A stretch of 64,000 bases of DNA from Tigriopus japonicus. Its lineage: Eukaryota > Arthropoda > Copepoda > Harpacticoida > Harpacticidae. Shown here piece after piece: positions 38,565 to 52,600 of this stretch. The position numbers were made by a program, and so were the translations under genes. Position 1 is the stretch's first letter, and each line of letters opens with the position of its first letter. The stretch is taken from assembly GCA_010645155.1 (NCBI GenBank), contig CM021316.1, positions 2,860,712-2,924,711 of the forward strand. Direction: 5' to 3'. The notes beneath the pieces were generated by a model. It was not told the origin of the DNA. It saw nothing but the letters and a program-made list of their open reading frames with translations, and made no database searches.

Positions 38565-41500
38565 GTAAGCATGAAGTGCTTAAGACTTCTAAGTTATGGT
38601 TGCTCCATGCGGGCCTAGCCGCTTTCTTTCCGCCATTTCCAGTACATAATACGCTCGTTTAGAACCTCCAAGAAAAGGTCTGCTCGAGGAAGACGACGAA
38701 GGAGGCTTGACTTGAGATAAACTATTTCGAGAGAGGCTCAAGTGGGATTTCATGATTTACAGAGAGCCAAAATCTTTATTGTAATGCCTCTTTATCGCCA
38801 TCAAGTAATCAAATTTCTCTCGCTCTGAATCATCTCCCGTCACTAATACAATCGTATAAATAGGACATACTCTGCGGCTCTGTTATGGCCCAATAATGGA
38901 GAGCGAAATTTCCTTGAAAACAAGTTTGGGAATCGCCAATAAACCTTGGGAGTCCTTGGTTCGTTCGGTTCGTCGTTCTCGACCTCACCATTTTATGGGT
39001 GGATTGATTCTACCTTCCGTCTTACAAACTCTGAACTGAGAGATGGAGAAAAAGAAAGAAGAACTCGGATGGTCGAATGAAGGGAATGAACTCTTCCTGC
39101 TGGAAGGCCCCCAGCGGAATCGAACGAACTGCTTCACTTTCAATGAGGGAAATAATATTTCTCATCTCATTCCAAAAAGTGGCCAAAGCTGAACTTGTGA
39201 GCACTAAGAAGCGCCTAAAGAGGGGCAGGTGGTTTGTTTCTTCAGAAGGAATAGTGGGTGGTTTCCCCCTTCAGTCCAACCAACCTACCTTCCCTCCCTC
39301 ATTCGGCAAAAATTGCGACATCTAAAGCTCCTTCTCATCATCGATATATACTTCGAACTCCAACCTTCTGAGGCCCCATGCTGTTCGACTCCAAAGTTCA
39401 AAGGCATTCTCAAGCGTTCCTTTGGGAGTTTCTTGAGAGAAATTAAAATCCTCAAAAATTGAGATTCAGATAGAGACCATTGCTTCGGGGCTATTTTGGG
39501 CTTGATCCTCGGATGTCGGTCGCATGGAGGAAATTATGAAATGCGCCTGTAAACTTCCTCCTTCCTCATCCGTATTGGGGTGAAGACGTACTAAATGGCT
39601 CTTAGAGGAAAACAGATTATACATTGCATCCGCTATGTTGTGATGCAATTGCAATTAGAAACCTCAATTGAAGAAGGGCCAAAATGAGACTCATTGACAT
39701 CCGAGATGCTCAAGACAAATGAGCTGGGCTCGTTGGGCATTCATGTACAGTACAATGTATCGGGCACGTCGGTTATAATGTTTTTTTTTTTACCTCTGTC
39801 TCCCACGAGTCAGTGAATCCTTTTCAGAAGAGAAACGGTTGTAATTGCTTCATCATGAAAGTGATCCAAGATCTCACCACCGCATTTTCAACTTCAATCC
39901 CTCTTTAAGTAAGCTACAATTAGCTCTGCAATTAACAACAACAAATTCTGCCGTCCTCGGAACGATGGAGATCAATTACCACGCGCAAACAACCGTCCAT
40001 TGTTGCCAATATATCATCCTAGGCCTACTAAAAGAGCCATCCTCGCATTGTGAACGGTAAAAGGAACAACCAATGCATGTGGGCCAAGGCTGGGATATTA
40101 TTCAATACACGCTTTTCTGGCTGCAAACTCCGGGTGTCTTCTCCGAGACCTTCGCTTGAATTATCCACGGAGGGATAGCGGTGGTAGTGGGCATCCCATC
40201 ATCGAGTGGATGTGTAAATTCTGCCAAAGTGTACATTTTCATTCGGCTATCATGATCAGCAGGTGCTTTGCTTACTTAGTCGGGTCCAAATCGTGGCCCT
40301 GGGCCGATTTGCACTTACTCCGCCTCCTTCTCCTCACTCCTACCACTGATTATCAAGTAGTATATTGCAAAAATTACCCAACGTGTAAAGCGTCGCTATC
40401 TCAAAAAGCATCAAAATTATCTTTCACGACGACACTTGCCAAGAAAAACGGGGGTCTCGCCTACATTGTTGTGAGAAAGAAACAAAGGTTTTTCGAGCCG
40501 CAAGAGATTTCTTCTGCATCCTTTCAGACCATGAAATAGGATGATCGCATTCCTGAATTTAGGTTTAAGGCAACAACCAGTCTATGAAGTGAGGGTCAAA
40601 AAGACCTCAGATAGTTGGGAGTCTGCTTAGAAATGAGGTCAGCTAAGGTTGGTCGATGATCGGGAACAATTCGTATACGCTCACTTGACTTCGGAGACAG
40701 ATGTTATCTCTAGTCACGTTTACAACGAAAAGAAAATTACAAAGTGGGATTAAATTTGATTGAGTGCCAGAATGGATGAGGAGAAAGCACCTGACAAGAC
40801 TGGCAATCAATTCAGGCACCGATAGAGTGACTCTCCCATCCTTATAAGTTGTCCACCGTGGCGATCTCTTACCTGAAACAAGAAAACGCCATTTCAGAAT
40901 AAAGGATTAAATATTGCATAAATAGTATTTGGACGCTCTGACCAATTGTGTATTTTGCTTGCAATTCAGATTTTTTTTTTTTTGAAAACGTTACTCTTCA
41001 GTAATCTCGCTCATTGTCTCAAATGTTGAGAATTTGCTCCATTTCAACTTTTTGGTCACCCTCATTTGTTGTGATTTAACCCTTATTCGCATCCTTCCTT
41101 CCTTCCTCCATTTGACGATCCAGTTAAGCGCTTCGTTACCGGTCTGGCAGGTAATTACCATCCCTTGAACGGCATATCCGTTGTTGCGCACTCAAATTTT
41201 CCCAACATCTGCAGTGCACTCTGCATCGGCTGTCACTCACACAGACACAATGGTTGCCTTTTTGCTTGGCTGGTTGGTTGGTCCGTTGGTGGGTTGGTTG
41301 TTTGCACTGAGCTTTTAATGAGGGTATTTACAGGAAATGAGAAAATCCGAAGTCGAGGGCGGTGTCCGATGGAGTTTCCCTCGGTCCAAATATCCTGGAC
41401 TCGGTTTTGGAATAGAGAAAAAGAGGGGTGAAACGGGTCAATATTTCAAACTTGGAGCCCCTCGTTTGACTAATATCCAATTAAGTAGGCACTTGAGGCT

Positions 41501-42365
41501 CATCCATTTGCAGGTGAAATTGGGTTGGGGAGGGCCTGAGGCAATAAATCATTGGTGTAATGGGTGTCTCTGCAACGCCATCAATGAATTTTGGAAACTT
41601 CTTTGTCGTGTCCAAAAATAGTGTAGATCTCTTCAATGGTGAGTGTGTGCCTTTTGCGACAGACGCAAAGCCAACCTCGTCAAGGGAGATTTCAACGGAC
41701 GCAGAAGAATGAAATCAAGAAAAGAGGGGCGTTCAAGCGGATCTTGACGAGTTTTAAACAGAAAATCGTGATTTGATCGCCCAGGGAAGAAATCGTCCAG
41801 GCCCTCTCTTCCAATCCGAGAACTTGGAAGTTACACGCGACTGAACTCGAGATTTAGCATCCCGGAAAGGCCTACATGTTGATGATGAGTTTGCCATTGC
41901 CCACAGATTGAAGAAGCCCTAACCCGTTGGAATGAATACAAATTTTGGTTCATACCCATTACGAAATGGTGGTTCGTCCAAGAGCTTCCCTCCACACGAA
42001 GGTGGATGGATGATCATGACCATGATGGGAACCATTTTTTGTCGACATACCTCAAAGTGCTTAGGGTGAGCAGGTGTACTCAATTCTCTCCTCGATGGAG
42101 GTTTCCCATCGCACAAATCCTAACTAGATGGATCTGAGTCAAATTCAATGAGTTACTTGTGGTAGCTAAGGTTTTTTTGCGTGCTAAGGAATCCGTACCG
42201 AGGAGATCGAACCGGAAGGCCTTCCCCTATTTCTGCGGGAGGAAGCTGGAACTTCTTCAGGTGCATTTAGAAAAAAATCTAGTCAATAGTGTTCACGATG
42301 GAAGTCTGAGAAGAATGAAGAGAAGGAGGATTAATGCCCAAGTGGAACTACTGGCAGGTGCGGTG

Positions 42366-42449
42366 CTTCTTCTTCTTCTTCTTCGTGGCCCTTTTTGTCT
42401 AAATGAGTGAAAGTTGAGATAGAAGAAGAAGAAGAGGAGGAGGAGGAGG
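42366..42449. repeat. Inverted pair of (CTT)n and (GAA)n/(GAG)n microsatellites
   Basis: (CTT)6 at 42366-42384 is followed 36 bases later by (GAA)n running into (GAG)n at 42421-42449. The two tracts are complementary and could pair in single-stranded form. Confidence 0.85.
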
Positions 42450-45400
42450 CAAAAGAAAAAGATGAAGAAGGGGGCCTCTTGCTAAAGGTCCTTGTTGCAG
42501 CAATACTGTTGAGATGAAACGTGGGTCTTCTTTTTCACGCTTTTTATTTGTTCTTCGACTCTAAATGGCGGTCAGCATGACCAGAACGGACCATGGTCAA
42601 GAGGAGTGTTATTGAATTGTGACTTCATGCACCGTGGAAGACTCTCAAAAAGCTTATCCCGTTTATCTTGGACGCGTTCTGAAACCCTGAAGCAATAGGC
42701 GTGTTCCTATTCAGGGATCGATATCGACTGAACTGTCCAATTTTCCTTCTTTGCTGCTTGCCAAATTCAAAGATTTTCGTTTAAAGATTAAAGACATTGA
42801 AGAGAAATCCGAAATGAAATTTGTCTTGCAAAAGATTGAGAAGGAAAACCATGGATTTTCATTTAAATAGGACAAGTGAACGTAATGGTGAGATTGAGAG
42901 CTGCAAAATCTCGTCCGATTGGTGGTGACTGAGGTGCTACTCTAAAGTGATGTGAAAATCAAAGTTGTCAAGTTTCACAGATCATTCCACACCAATTTCA
43001 TGGTCTGGTACTTCCTCCTGAGAGGCATATCCAACGGTCCTTCCTTTGAACCAGATGTATACTTTGTATATCCATATGATTCGATAAACGGACCCCTGGT
43101 AAACATGAGGTTGGTTATATTCCTTTGTGACAACCTCCAACTTCCTGGAGATGACATTGGCAGATATCGTTAGGATCCCAAAAGTATTATCCATTTCCTT
43201 GGACATATGGATGATGGACTGTCATCTCAGGGCTAAGAATGATGCTCCCGGTGATGATGCAAATTCAATCAAAATCCAATTTGCCCGATATTTGATAAAA
43301 GTCAATTTTTGAATGGCAAGGTCAACTCAACCTTTGGTGAATTCACCTTTTTGGCCCCGTCCACTCTATCCAGCGAGATCTTCTTCAGAGATGTTTGGAG
43401 TGACCTGAGTTGAGAGGGCCAGATTGAATGTGGAAGAGTGAGGAAAATGAACGGAGAAGTGGGGGTTTCCTTTGTGTGGGGAAACTTCTGACCCACAATT
43501 GGTATGCATTCAACATTTCAGTCTGTCTGGACGCTTTTCGTGATCCGTGAGGCTTGACCTGTTTCAGAAAGGGTGAATGGATGAAATTATGACCAAAAAG
43601 GTCAATCCCCCATCCCCCTCTTGATTGAATAGGGGTCAAAAGTCAGGTCGATCCTCAAGCTAAACAAATTATCTCAAACACCGCGGAGACACATATTTGT
43701 GGTGCACGGGTTTAAAGAACAAGAAACTATGCCCGACCTTGGTTCAAGACACCTCAAGTTGAGGATGATGATCATCTTGAAGTCGAGACGATTTTCTCAT
43801 GGCTCGTCGCTCTCGAAATCAAATCAAAGGTGGGCCAAAAAAGTGGTCAAAAGTTCAAGCAAGCAACGAAAAGATCAAGGGGTTCGGGAATGATGGTGGG
43901 AAAAGAAGGGGGAACGGCTATTTTCCATCCACCTATACATGAGTTATAGCCTGGGTGACCCCATATTGGGAGAACAATGGCCAATTGACGGAAACATGTG
44001 ACATACACAAGTTCAGTTCCTCAAAGAGAGGATCCTCGTTGAGTTACGACGCTTTAAGCCATATTCCGGTCACACGACAACCCTAGAGTTCTCCATGAAA
44101 AGAAGCCTATCAGTTTAAACCAAAGCAAGCAGAAATTCTTTAAAAGGGCTGCCACAAAGGGATAATTTGAAATTCTCACTCATCCTCAAGTCTGTTGGCT
44201 GGCCAAGGTGTCACGATTTGGGTCGGAGGCATCCAATGAAAGTGACGCTTCTTTTGGTGTTTCCTTCTAAAGCAGAGAGATATGGGGCCACGACCTTGAC
44301 TCGTTGGTCATGCATCCTCGTGTTAAGGGCCAAGGTGTGTTTAATGACCCGTGGATGGGTTTGTACTAATTGGGCCGAAACCGTGCAGGAACCATATTTG
44401 CTTACGAGCTTGAAGAATGTCAAGTGGGATCTGCACGATCTTTTTCTTCTAGAGTTGGGGAGAAAAGCGGCTAATCAAGGCCGTGATGACATTCTTTGAT
44501 CGAGGGAGGGAATGAAGTCTTTGAACAACGATAATCTCTCGCTTGCAATCAAAGCTTTAGAGCACGAACAATTGAAGGTGGCGAGGAGGATTCACTCTTT
44601 GGGACCTGGCCAGGTGATGCAATTCTGCATCACTTTCTTTTCCCATCACCACTTCAGAACCACCACTCTGCTACAACTGTGATTAATAACAAGTTTTGAC
44701 ATTCCATCACGTGGAGTTGCCAAACCGTCTGATACACAATCTGACAGCCAAGACTTTGTTTCAGCCGGCCAAAAATATTCAGGGTGATGAGGCGACTTTC
44801 AAGAAAACACCCGAAAACGACCTCCTCTGATGTGCCTAACAAGCCTCATCTGACTAGGTCAAAGAGGTCCACTCAGACTGGTTTAATGATCTTCAGCATG
44901 AACGAGAGGCCACGATAATTTATATTTTCATTCCACCGACGTCCCCGCTCTCCCAGCACTTCAAGTCTCTAACACCACCCTGAACAATTGAGACGTCCAA
45001 TGGGAAGGCGTATGTTTTTAATGTCCATCATCGGCCTCCCTTCGATTTGAGTTTGAATGGCTTGTGGGGAACAAGGTTCGTCCGTGGTCGTTCGCACACG
45101 ATACACGGGTGGGTGCAAAACGATAAGGTTGGCAAACGAGTTGCTATTGACGTTAATCAGGAAACATTTAGTTTGTTAATCTGTTAAGAAACGGGTTCTC
45201 CACACCACCGAGGTATCAGATGTCCCTGGGAGTACGATGGATTGATTTATTGAGGCCATTCAAATGAAGTGGATTTTAATTGGGTACCAAATAGTTTTCG
45301 GTCAGCATTTTTTTACCCACACTCTCCATCAAGATCTCAGAAGGGACAGCTGGATGGCGGGAGAACTACTCACTCTGGGATTTTGATATTCGACATTTAA

Positions 45401-46811
45401 CCACCACTGAAAGGGTCCCTTGAACCTGATCGTGAATGGAATTAACCCCCTAAACATACCTAGTCCACGGACGGACGTGTGGATTCGGAAATTTCAAATA
45501 CACTTTCGGTAAAAATCTCTCTCTTTAAAAGGAATGACAAGCACGGCCCAAGTTCCTTGCTCACTCACTCACACACTAAGTCAGTCCGTGATCAGTTGAG
45601 AAGAGGTTTGTTACTTTGGTGCCGACCAATGACTCCAAAGCTCAAGACCTTCTACCCCACCAGAGTGAGTTTGTACATCCACATCCAGAAGTTTGATTTC
45701 ACTCGACGATAAACATATTATTCAGCTCCTTTGGCCCCCGACTTCATGCCCTTAAAAGAACTGTTTAGTTGTAATTTCGAGTGGGCATAAACGTGCAGTA
45801 CTACAATGAACTGGCAAGAGCCGAAAAGTGCTGAGAATCGAGGGAGAGAAGCAAGACATCGCATTGGAGCTTATAACACATTTAACGTTGACTTTCAGGA
45901 GCAATGAATTGGATTTTAGGAGAGAGGTGAAAACGTCCCAACAGTAATTGATGTAATCTCGGCACATTGGCACAAACAAAGCATGAAGGCTCGAGCTTTG
46001 CAATCTTGGCCAATTCACAGTTTGAGGTCCGTCCAATCCTCATCGATGAATCGCCAAAGACAAAAAGCGATTGCTAGCCAGCGAAGATTGGCATTGGAAA
46101 TATTTACCAACCAAACCTAAGTCAAGGTTAAACCATGCGGCAAAGGATGATGTTTGGTTCCCCAATCCCTTCTATTCCCGGTTTTCGACAATGTCATCTC
46201 GATCAAGCCAAACGTCGCATTCCGACCAATGTGCTCCGCAATCAATCCACGTTTTAAAAAAAAGAGCTACTTCATCTTGCCTTTGACGCTTATCACGACG
46301 TACGAAATGTTTTTAAAGATCCTCTTTCGTTTGTTTCAGAACCCAAGTAGAGTCATCTTTCATCAAAAAGGTTGAAGAAAAAAAACAACCTAAGACTTAC
46401 CCGTGCAAGTCGTAAAGCATGAGTAAGATAAATAGGATCCAAAAATAAAAGATCCTCCCCACCCCCTAAAAAACAGCTTAGCTTGAGTTTCATAGCACTC
46501 TCAAGAAGACATGTCTGGTGGAGGTCCAAGTGATAATGCATGTGTACATGTATTAGGCACACTACCTTCCTACATAAGTGAGTGAGCGTATGTGAATGGA
46601 CAGCAAAGTCCCTCCCCAAACCGGTTGTTTCAACTATCCATCATCGTGGTTGGCTTGAAATCTCCATGCCTCCTTCATCTAAGATCCAAGGGGGAAGAAA
46701 GTACGTGCTCTTCCGCCCTAAGAACACTGTTTTCGCCCCTCATAATAAATTCACATTCCCCAAAGTACAGAGGCTCATTTCGATTAGATTGACATTAAGG
46801 GCTATCACCTC

Positions 46812-46834
46812 TTCTCTCTCTCTCTCTTTCTCTC
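46812..46834. repeat. (CT)n microsatellite
   Basis: A near-perfect CT run, interrupted by one extra pair of T, in non-coding DNA. Confidence 0.9.
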
Positions 46835-47127
46835 GTTTTCCATGGACCATATATAATCTTCGAGAAAATCCCGCCCGTCTGATGTCTGAAGTCTGAAGGA
46901 CCTCCTTGAGAGACAAAGAACGAGTCATTGGGTTCAAATTGAAACACATATCATCAGTGTGCTATTCTTTGAAGTTCAAGCACAGGAAAAGGTGAGGAGA
47001 TCCTTTCAGAGGAAGTGCAAGATCTTGATTTTTGACTCGCAACTAACCAAGGTAGAGATGAGACTTGGTGGGCATACTAGTACTGTATGTATGTAGGTAT
47101 ATCTATCCATTCTGTTCTGATTCGCTG

Positions 47128-47154
47128 CTTCTTCTTCTTCTTCTTCATCATCAT
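47128..47154. repeat. (CTT)6(CAT)n compound microsatellite
   Basis: Six CTT units followed directly by three CAT units, seen directly. Confidence 0.9.
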
Positions 47155-49274
47155 CGTGTTCTTTGCCTTCATCTTGAGCAATACTTGTGTGATGATGTCA
47201 CGGTAAGGTTAGAAGAGGCTCCTTTTTTCCAAAGAACCCGTGCTGAAGCACACCATCGTTTTGCAACAATTTTGCACGAATTCAATCATGGAAATGACAT
47301 TAACCGAGAGAATGCATGAAATTCTCACCATCGGGAAGAGGCGACGAAATGGGGATCGAGCCCCAAATTACCCAACAACGTCGAGGAAGATGAGTATGAG
47401 GGAGGGGGAGACCTGATGACATCCAGTTTGAAAATGGGCTCACCTTACAACTCAGAAACGCACACAGACCAGACACATTAGACATCACCAAAGAGCAATG
47501 ACTAATTGATTCCGGACGTCAAAATTTCGGATTTCTCCTCCCCAGAAGTGCTCTTGTCGGATACTCTGTCATTTATTTACCTCCCCTGTCACCCGACATC
47601 GAAAGTGTCATGAGCCCTAACAGGCCTCTCTCTCTCTCCGGCTTCATGATGAGCATGATTGGAAACCGAGCTCAAGCAATGTGAGAGATTTATTTTTTAC
47701 CCGGCTCATATTGTGTAACATGCTCAAAACGTCGATCCGTTAAGCTGGGAGTTTAATTGTGGGAACGGCACTTCCAACGGATCTCTTGGTGTACGTACGT
47801 AATTCGTAAGTGCAACGAATTCAAACTTCACCTTTTCTAAATCAGTTTTACTTCGTCTGAAATCCACATCCACTTCTTTTCAAGAACCTGTTCAGACTTC
47901 ATCCGGAAATATTTGAGAGCCCGAGCTCGATTACGAATCGGGCCCCGAAGATGAAAATGACAAGGGCAGCAATCGAGTTTTCTTTTTTAAAGGTCCCGAA
48001 ATGAGTTTTCGACTTGAGTGCAAGTGCACACGAGGTCAGTCCAGTCAAAAAAAAAGACAACCAAATTCTTACCTGAGTCAATGGAATTTCGAGTCAGTCG
48101 GAGGAAGCCTTCTTCTCACTCAAACTCAATTAGGACAACACACTGAACTTGAGCTTGGCGGATGGTTTCACTAGCACCATGACTTGGGAGAATCCATTCG
48201 GAATAAACAAAACGACTACTGCTACTACTCCTACTTGTGGTCTTCTTCCTTTCACCAAGTCAGGGATTCAATTGCCATAAAATGCCAGCAGACACGATTC
48301 GGTGTCCATTCAGCAGGCAGGATCCAATGGGTGCACAATCAAAATGGCACAAATGTTTCAGATGAACGTGGACGCACTATGAAATCTTCTCTGAGCACTG
48401 GTCAGAACCAAATCTCGCTTCAATCACACATGCATCTCACCTGTACGAGGACCAAAATCCAACTGATGAACAAACACTCGGCCAGCCTCGCCGAAGCCTG
48501 CGCTCTTCGCTCGCTCAACCGAAGATGCGGTAACCGCTCAACGGCCGTTCACTGCGTCAAACACCGTTAGAAGTCAGCTTCCAGCGCTAGAGCGTTCGAG
48601 ATATCAGAGAACCAACTTCTGCATATTTACAAGTCCGAGTGTGTATGTATGTAGTGTGTGCTAGAAGGAATATCGCATGCATAAGATGCAATGGATGCTG
48701 TGGTAGGCTAGAGGGTTCCACTCAAAAATGTCCAGGGAGAAAATAGTCTAGTGAAAAAGCTTCATATCCAATTTTCTTTGAGGTGGTCAGGGGAAAAAAT
48801 GAATGTTGCCATTATGAGTGTACATGGTAATGGGTTTGTTGCCAAATTTTCCCAAACTGCCCAAGATATACAGTGTGTATGCAACGCGCATTTCTTCCAA
48901 AAACGTGCAAAACAGGCGGTTTAAAAATAACCCTTAGCCCAAGACCGAATCCAGAAGAATGCAAACCATGTTTTTCCAGCTTTGACACAGAGCAATGGTC
49001 GCTCATTGACGAAAAGAAATCAGATTCACATCTCGAGATAAGATACGAGCGAGATGTAGAAAATCGGGAGATTGACTCAATTGCATCGAGAGTTTAAAAA
49101 ATGATCTTGTGTAGAAATTGCAGAAGTTTGCACGCAAGTCTTGGAATGTTCATTTTTTCATTCATTCGTAGTGATCTCTTCTCAATCCAGGGTTGCCAAG
49201 AGTGCATTTGTGGTCTCTGCCAACTCCAAGGTTTGTCGCAATTCCACCTCCAAAGGTTTGTTTCACCCGACCAA

Positions 49275-49640
49275 TCAATCCAGTCTAGCCATCACTAGAA
49301 ATGGGACTTGAGAAATGACCCACCAATGCCTAATTGACAGATTTACATCTCCTGGCATCACTTTGGTTGGGGGTGGAGGAGGCCGTTGGGTTGGTTGCTT
49401 GCCTTGACTGCTCTTCTTCATATGGTTTGCCAATTGCAGATCTCTCAGTCCCGATTTGGAATCTTGAATTGGGTGCACCTCCAAGAATCCCAGGCCTCTC
49501 TCCAATGGAGAAATCAGAGCACAAGGCGTCTTTGGTCTTGATATCTTGGCGACGACTTCAGCGAAAAGAATGAAGCCGTAGAAGATGATGGCGATAATAG
49601 AAATGTCGAGGCAACTGACTTCAACTTGAGAATTCTTCAT
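49275..49640 (-). CDS. Possible exon of an unknown single-span membrane protein
   Basis: The frame opens at ATG 49640. A pyrimidine-rich acceptor-like sequence ending TTTTAAG lies 12 bases upstream of the ATG, so it may be an internal or first coding exon. Residues about 12-31 are strongly hydrophobic (ISIIAIIFYGFILFAEVVAK) with C-ending codons typical of real coding sequence. They are followed by a basic/polar region and a Pro-rich stretch (PTQRPPPPPT). A donor-like GATGTAAAT near 49346 could end the exon, in which case the last 20-25 residues of the open frame are not coding. I do not recognise the protein and found no partner exons. It could encode a small signal-anchor protein or be fortuitous. 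Confidence 0.35.
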   Translation of the reverse strand: MKNSQVEVSCLDISIIAIIFYGFILFAEVVAKISRPKTPCALISPLERGLGFLEVHPIQDSKSGLRDLQLANHMKKSSQGKQPTQRPPPPPTKVMPGDVNLSIRHWWVISQVPFLVMARLD

Positions 49641-49652
49641 GAAATCATGACT

Positions 49653-52600
49653 TAAAAGGAGAGGCCAAAAAATAAGGGTTCAGAAATGGTTAGAAACCTG
49701 GAAACTAATCCACTATTCGATTGACAATTTTCCTACTAAAGAAGCACCTGGCGGATCAGGTGCTATTAACCCTTGGTTCTAGGTGGATTGACCTTTCTGG
49801 TATATTTCTGTTGCCTGAAACTTGCTGCAGGCTTCAAAATGTAGACAAAGGAAAGACAGGAAAGTTCTGAGGATTTCAAGAGACGTCCACTTCTTGAGAA
49901 TGAAACAAATTCAAAAGGGACAAAAGGATCAGAAGTTGAACGACACAATGGAGTTCACAAAACTAGTCAGTCATTCTTCCCAATGGATTCAACACCATCC
50001 CTGGATGTGGCGAAGCTTTCATTATTTTGATCTGGATATGAGGTCGGCTTATTGCGTGATCGATTTCGCTTTTCTTTGAAGAAGATGTATTTTTCAACTC
50101 ATCCTTCGGATCATGTGGTACATAACTTCTAAAAATGATTCAAATAAAGATAATCAGCATTTTTACGATGCAACTCAATCAAGAGTTGTTTATGCCCCAA
50201 TAAGTAGCATGTAATAGAATTTTGTCAGCGTTATACTGACTCAACGAGCATACGGCTTCAATTTGGTTAAGCGAGAAAACAAGAGTGAACATGTGCTACA
50301 ATTTAAACAATTATTGTCGATATAAAGATGGAACTTGTAACTTTTTTCGGTCGGAAAATTTCTAAAATATTTCAAAAAATGTTGGTTGGCTTCCTTGCCT
50401 CACAGATAATAGCTTTTTCGGAGTCAGTTGCTACACTTTCCGTTAAAAACCTAATTTAGTCAAAAATTAGTTTTCAGTTGGGAACATCACTAGTCAACAA
50501 GCAATGTGTCAAATGTGCTGGTTTTGTTGAAATATATATCCTAGGTAAAAATTTAAAAAAAGCACTCTTGTTTCGTTGTATTTTTAGACAGTTAGAAAGT
50601 CATAATCTTGCACTTTTTGGAAATCCGAGATGTTACCAGAACCATTTGCCTTTTACTTTCCCACCAAATTCTGCAACAGATCCCCAGACAGGCAAGAATT
50701 CGAAGACAGAGCCACTTTTTGCGGCCCAATATTGGAATTCAAAAATCTCCAGTGTTTTAAGTCACTGTCAAAAGTCGCTCGACCAAGAATAGCTGGTCAT
50801 AAACAATTTTTTGCAAGTCTGCGTCACTACTTGAATGAGCTTTTGCAATAATTGCAAGTTCTTTGTTCTTTTTACACAGTCACGGTCGCCAAATGGTTTT
50901 AATTCTGCATTCTATTTTCCGTCAGTGGTCGCTACCGTCAAAGGCATCCGATGACCCATTAAATGAATGGTAATGACACACATACATGCAAAAGCACCAC
51001 ACAGTTTCAGTTTCCTACATGAAGTATGTGCGGCTGCCATGACCATATTTGGTCACATCAGCAACACTGAACTGACCTTTTTGAAAGTACAATTTACAGC
51101 AACCCTGAATAAATCTGGTTAGCATATGTTTAGAAAAGCGTTTTTGGTACTTGAATTTCAGGAATTCAGAGTTAGCCCAAGTCTTTTTTTACAAGCATTC
51201 TGTGATTTCGAATGGCCTGGTTGGTAAATCGTCGGTGTTGTCCAAAGCTCTCACTTCCATAGAGCTTGCTACTATCGTGCACTTTTGGCTTCATCTTCTT
51301 CAAAACGTGCCAGTACATTTGAATGCGAGAGCAGTGTGGTGGATGTTGTTGTACATCGGATAGTGGATGTGATTGAAGGAGGTGAAGGAGAAATTCCATC
51401 GTATGTCTTCCGTAGAAGGGAAAATAATTACCATTTTCACTTATGCGGGACACCTCATTCCTGTCAAAGTGCAGGAGGATCCGCGGCAACGATCGTGCCT
51501 CTTGAAAAGGGTTGCTGGGTGGTAGGTAGCCCCTCAATTTGAGGGGTTTGACATATTCTCAAGGAAAGTGAACCTACCAATTCCTGATTCACTTTCAGGA
51601 GAGAGGTTGACAATTCTTTATCGCTCTGCCTGATCTGCAATTAAAGATGGGCTTGCTCCAGTTTTACGCTCGACCGAAACGAGTCTGTCCGTTTTTTGGG
51701 TGGTAATTCCAGGAAGGACGCAACCCGTTCTCTTAATTTGAGGGTCCGTGGTCTGGATTTCTATTAATGATGTCCAGACCATTCTCATGAATGTCCGGGT
51801 GTCCAGTTTGGCTTTTGTCATTCTTAAAATACTACAAATTGCAACCTCTTTTGTGGAGGGAACCTGTTTTCCGATCCAACCAACCAACCATCCATCCATC
51901 CTTCGTCAAGAGAGGAAGGAGAATTTTGGTGAACGAAGGGAGCAAGACGATTGAAGAAAACGAGCGAAGTGGTTGCCGCGGTTTAATGGTATAGTAAACT
52001 AGGATGTTTTTCCAATCCACTTGCCTTTGTATTGTCTACTCAGGTCGGTAAACTCCTATTTTGGACCTTCGTTGTGGCGACAAAAGAGACTGTTTCCCAG
52101 AACATCTAGAATTGTAACACGTGTTTTTCTCTGAAACAAGTCGAGCCAAATTTCAACTTGAATTCTCTGTACATGTCGTACAACGAAATCTGACGGTAAA
52201 GGTCATTTCCGGGATTTCAAATGCAGTACGAGGATAAAGCTCACATTGACGCACTTTTTTTTCCTCTTTTTTGTTAATTTGTTTGTTTATTCAATCAAGA
52301 ATCACCCCTTAAAAATAGCGAACAATACTGGTCAAAGGCTTAGACTAGCTGGTTTATTCTTTTATCAATCTCAAGTATAAGTATGCGTTTTTAGTTTTAT
52401 TTCATCCACTATATTGCTTGATAGTCTAGCTTCAAGTGATCAAGTTTCTGTCTTGTCTCATCAATTTTGGTTCAAAAGCTTGAGATGCATGTTGTGGGTT
52501 TGGAACTCGACACGGAATACAGAGAAGGCCTACCAAGTGATGAACGTTATGGTTGTTGAGCATTGGAAGAGTTTGGCATTTGAATACTTGAGCACTTTCA

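Larger units (their letters stand above)
33023..49274. other. Long non-coding stretch, probably RASSF 5' intron/flank and intergenic
   Basis: No recognisable exon except one doubtful minus-strand frame at 38259-38564. Many simple repeats: C11A8 at 35346-35364, a GT run near 36984-36996, T11 at 39781-39791, T13 at 40971-40983, CTT and GAA/GAG tracts at 42366-42449, CT at 46812-46834 and CTT/CAT at 47128-47154. If the RASSF 5' UTR intron extends rightward, part of this stretch is intronic. Confidence 0.45.

Noticed and set aside
47345..47375. GGGGATCGAGCCCC resembling a tRNA T arm
   Set aside because: The loop is six bases rather than seven and no other tRNA part is present.
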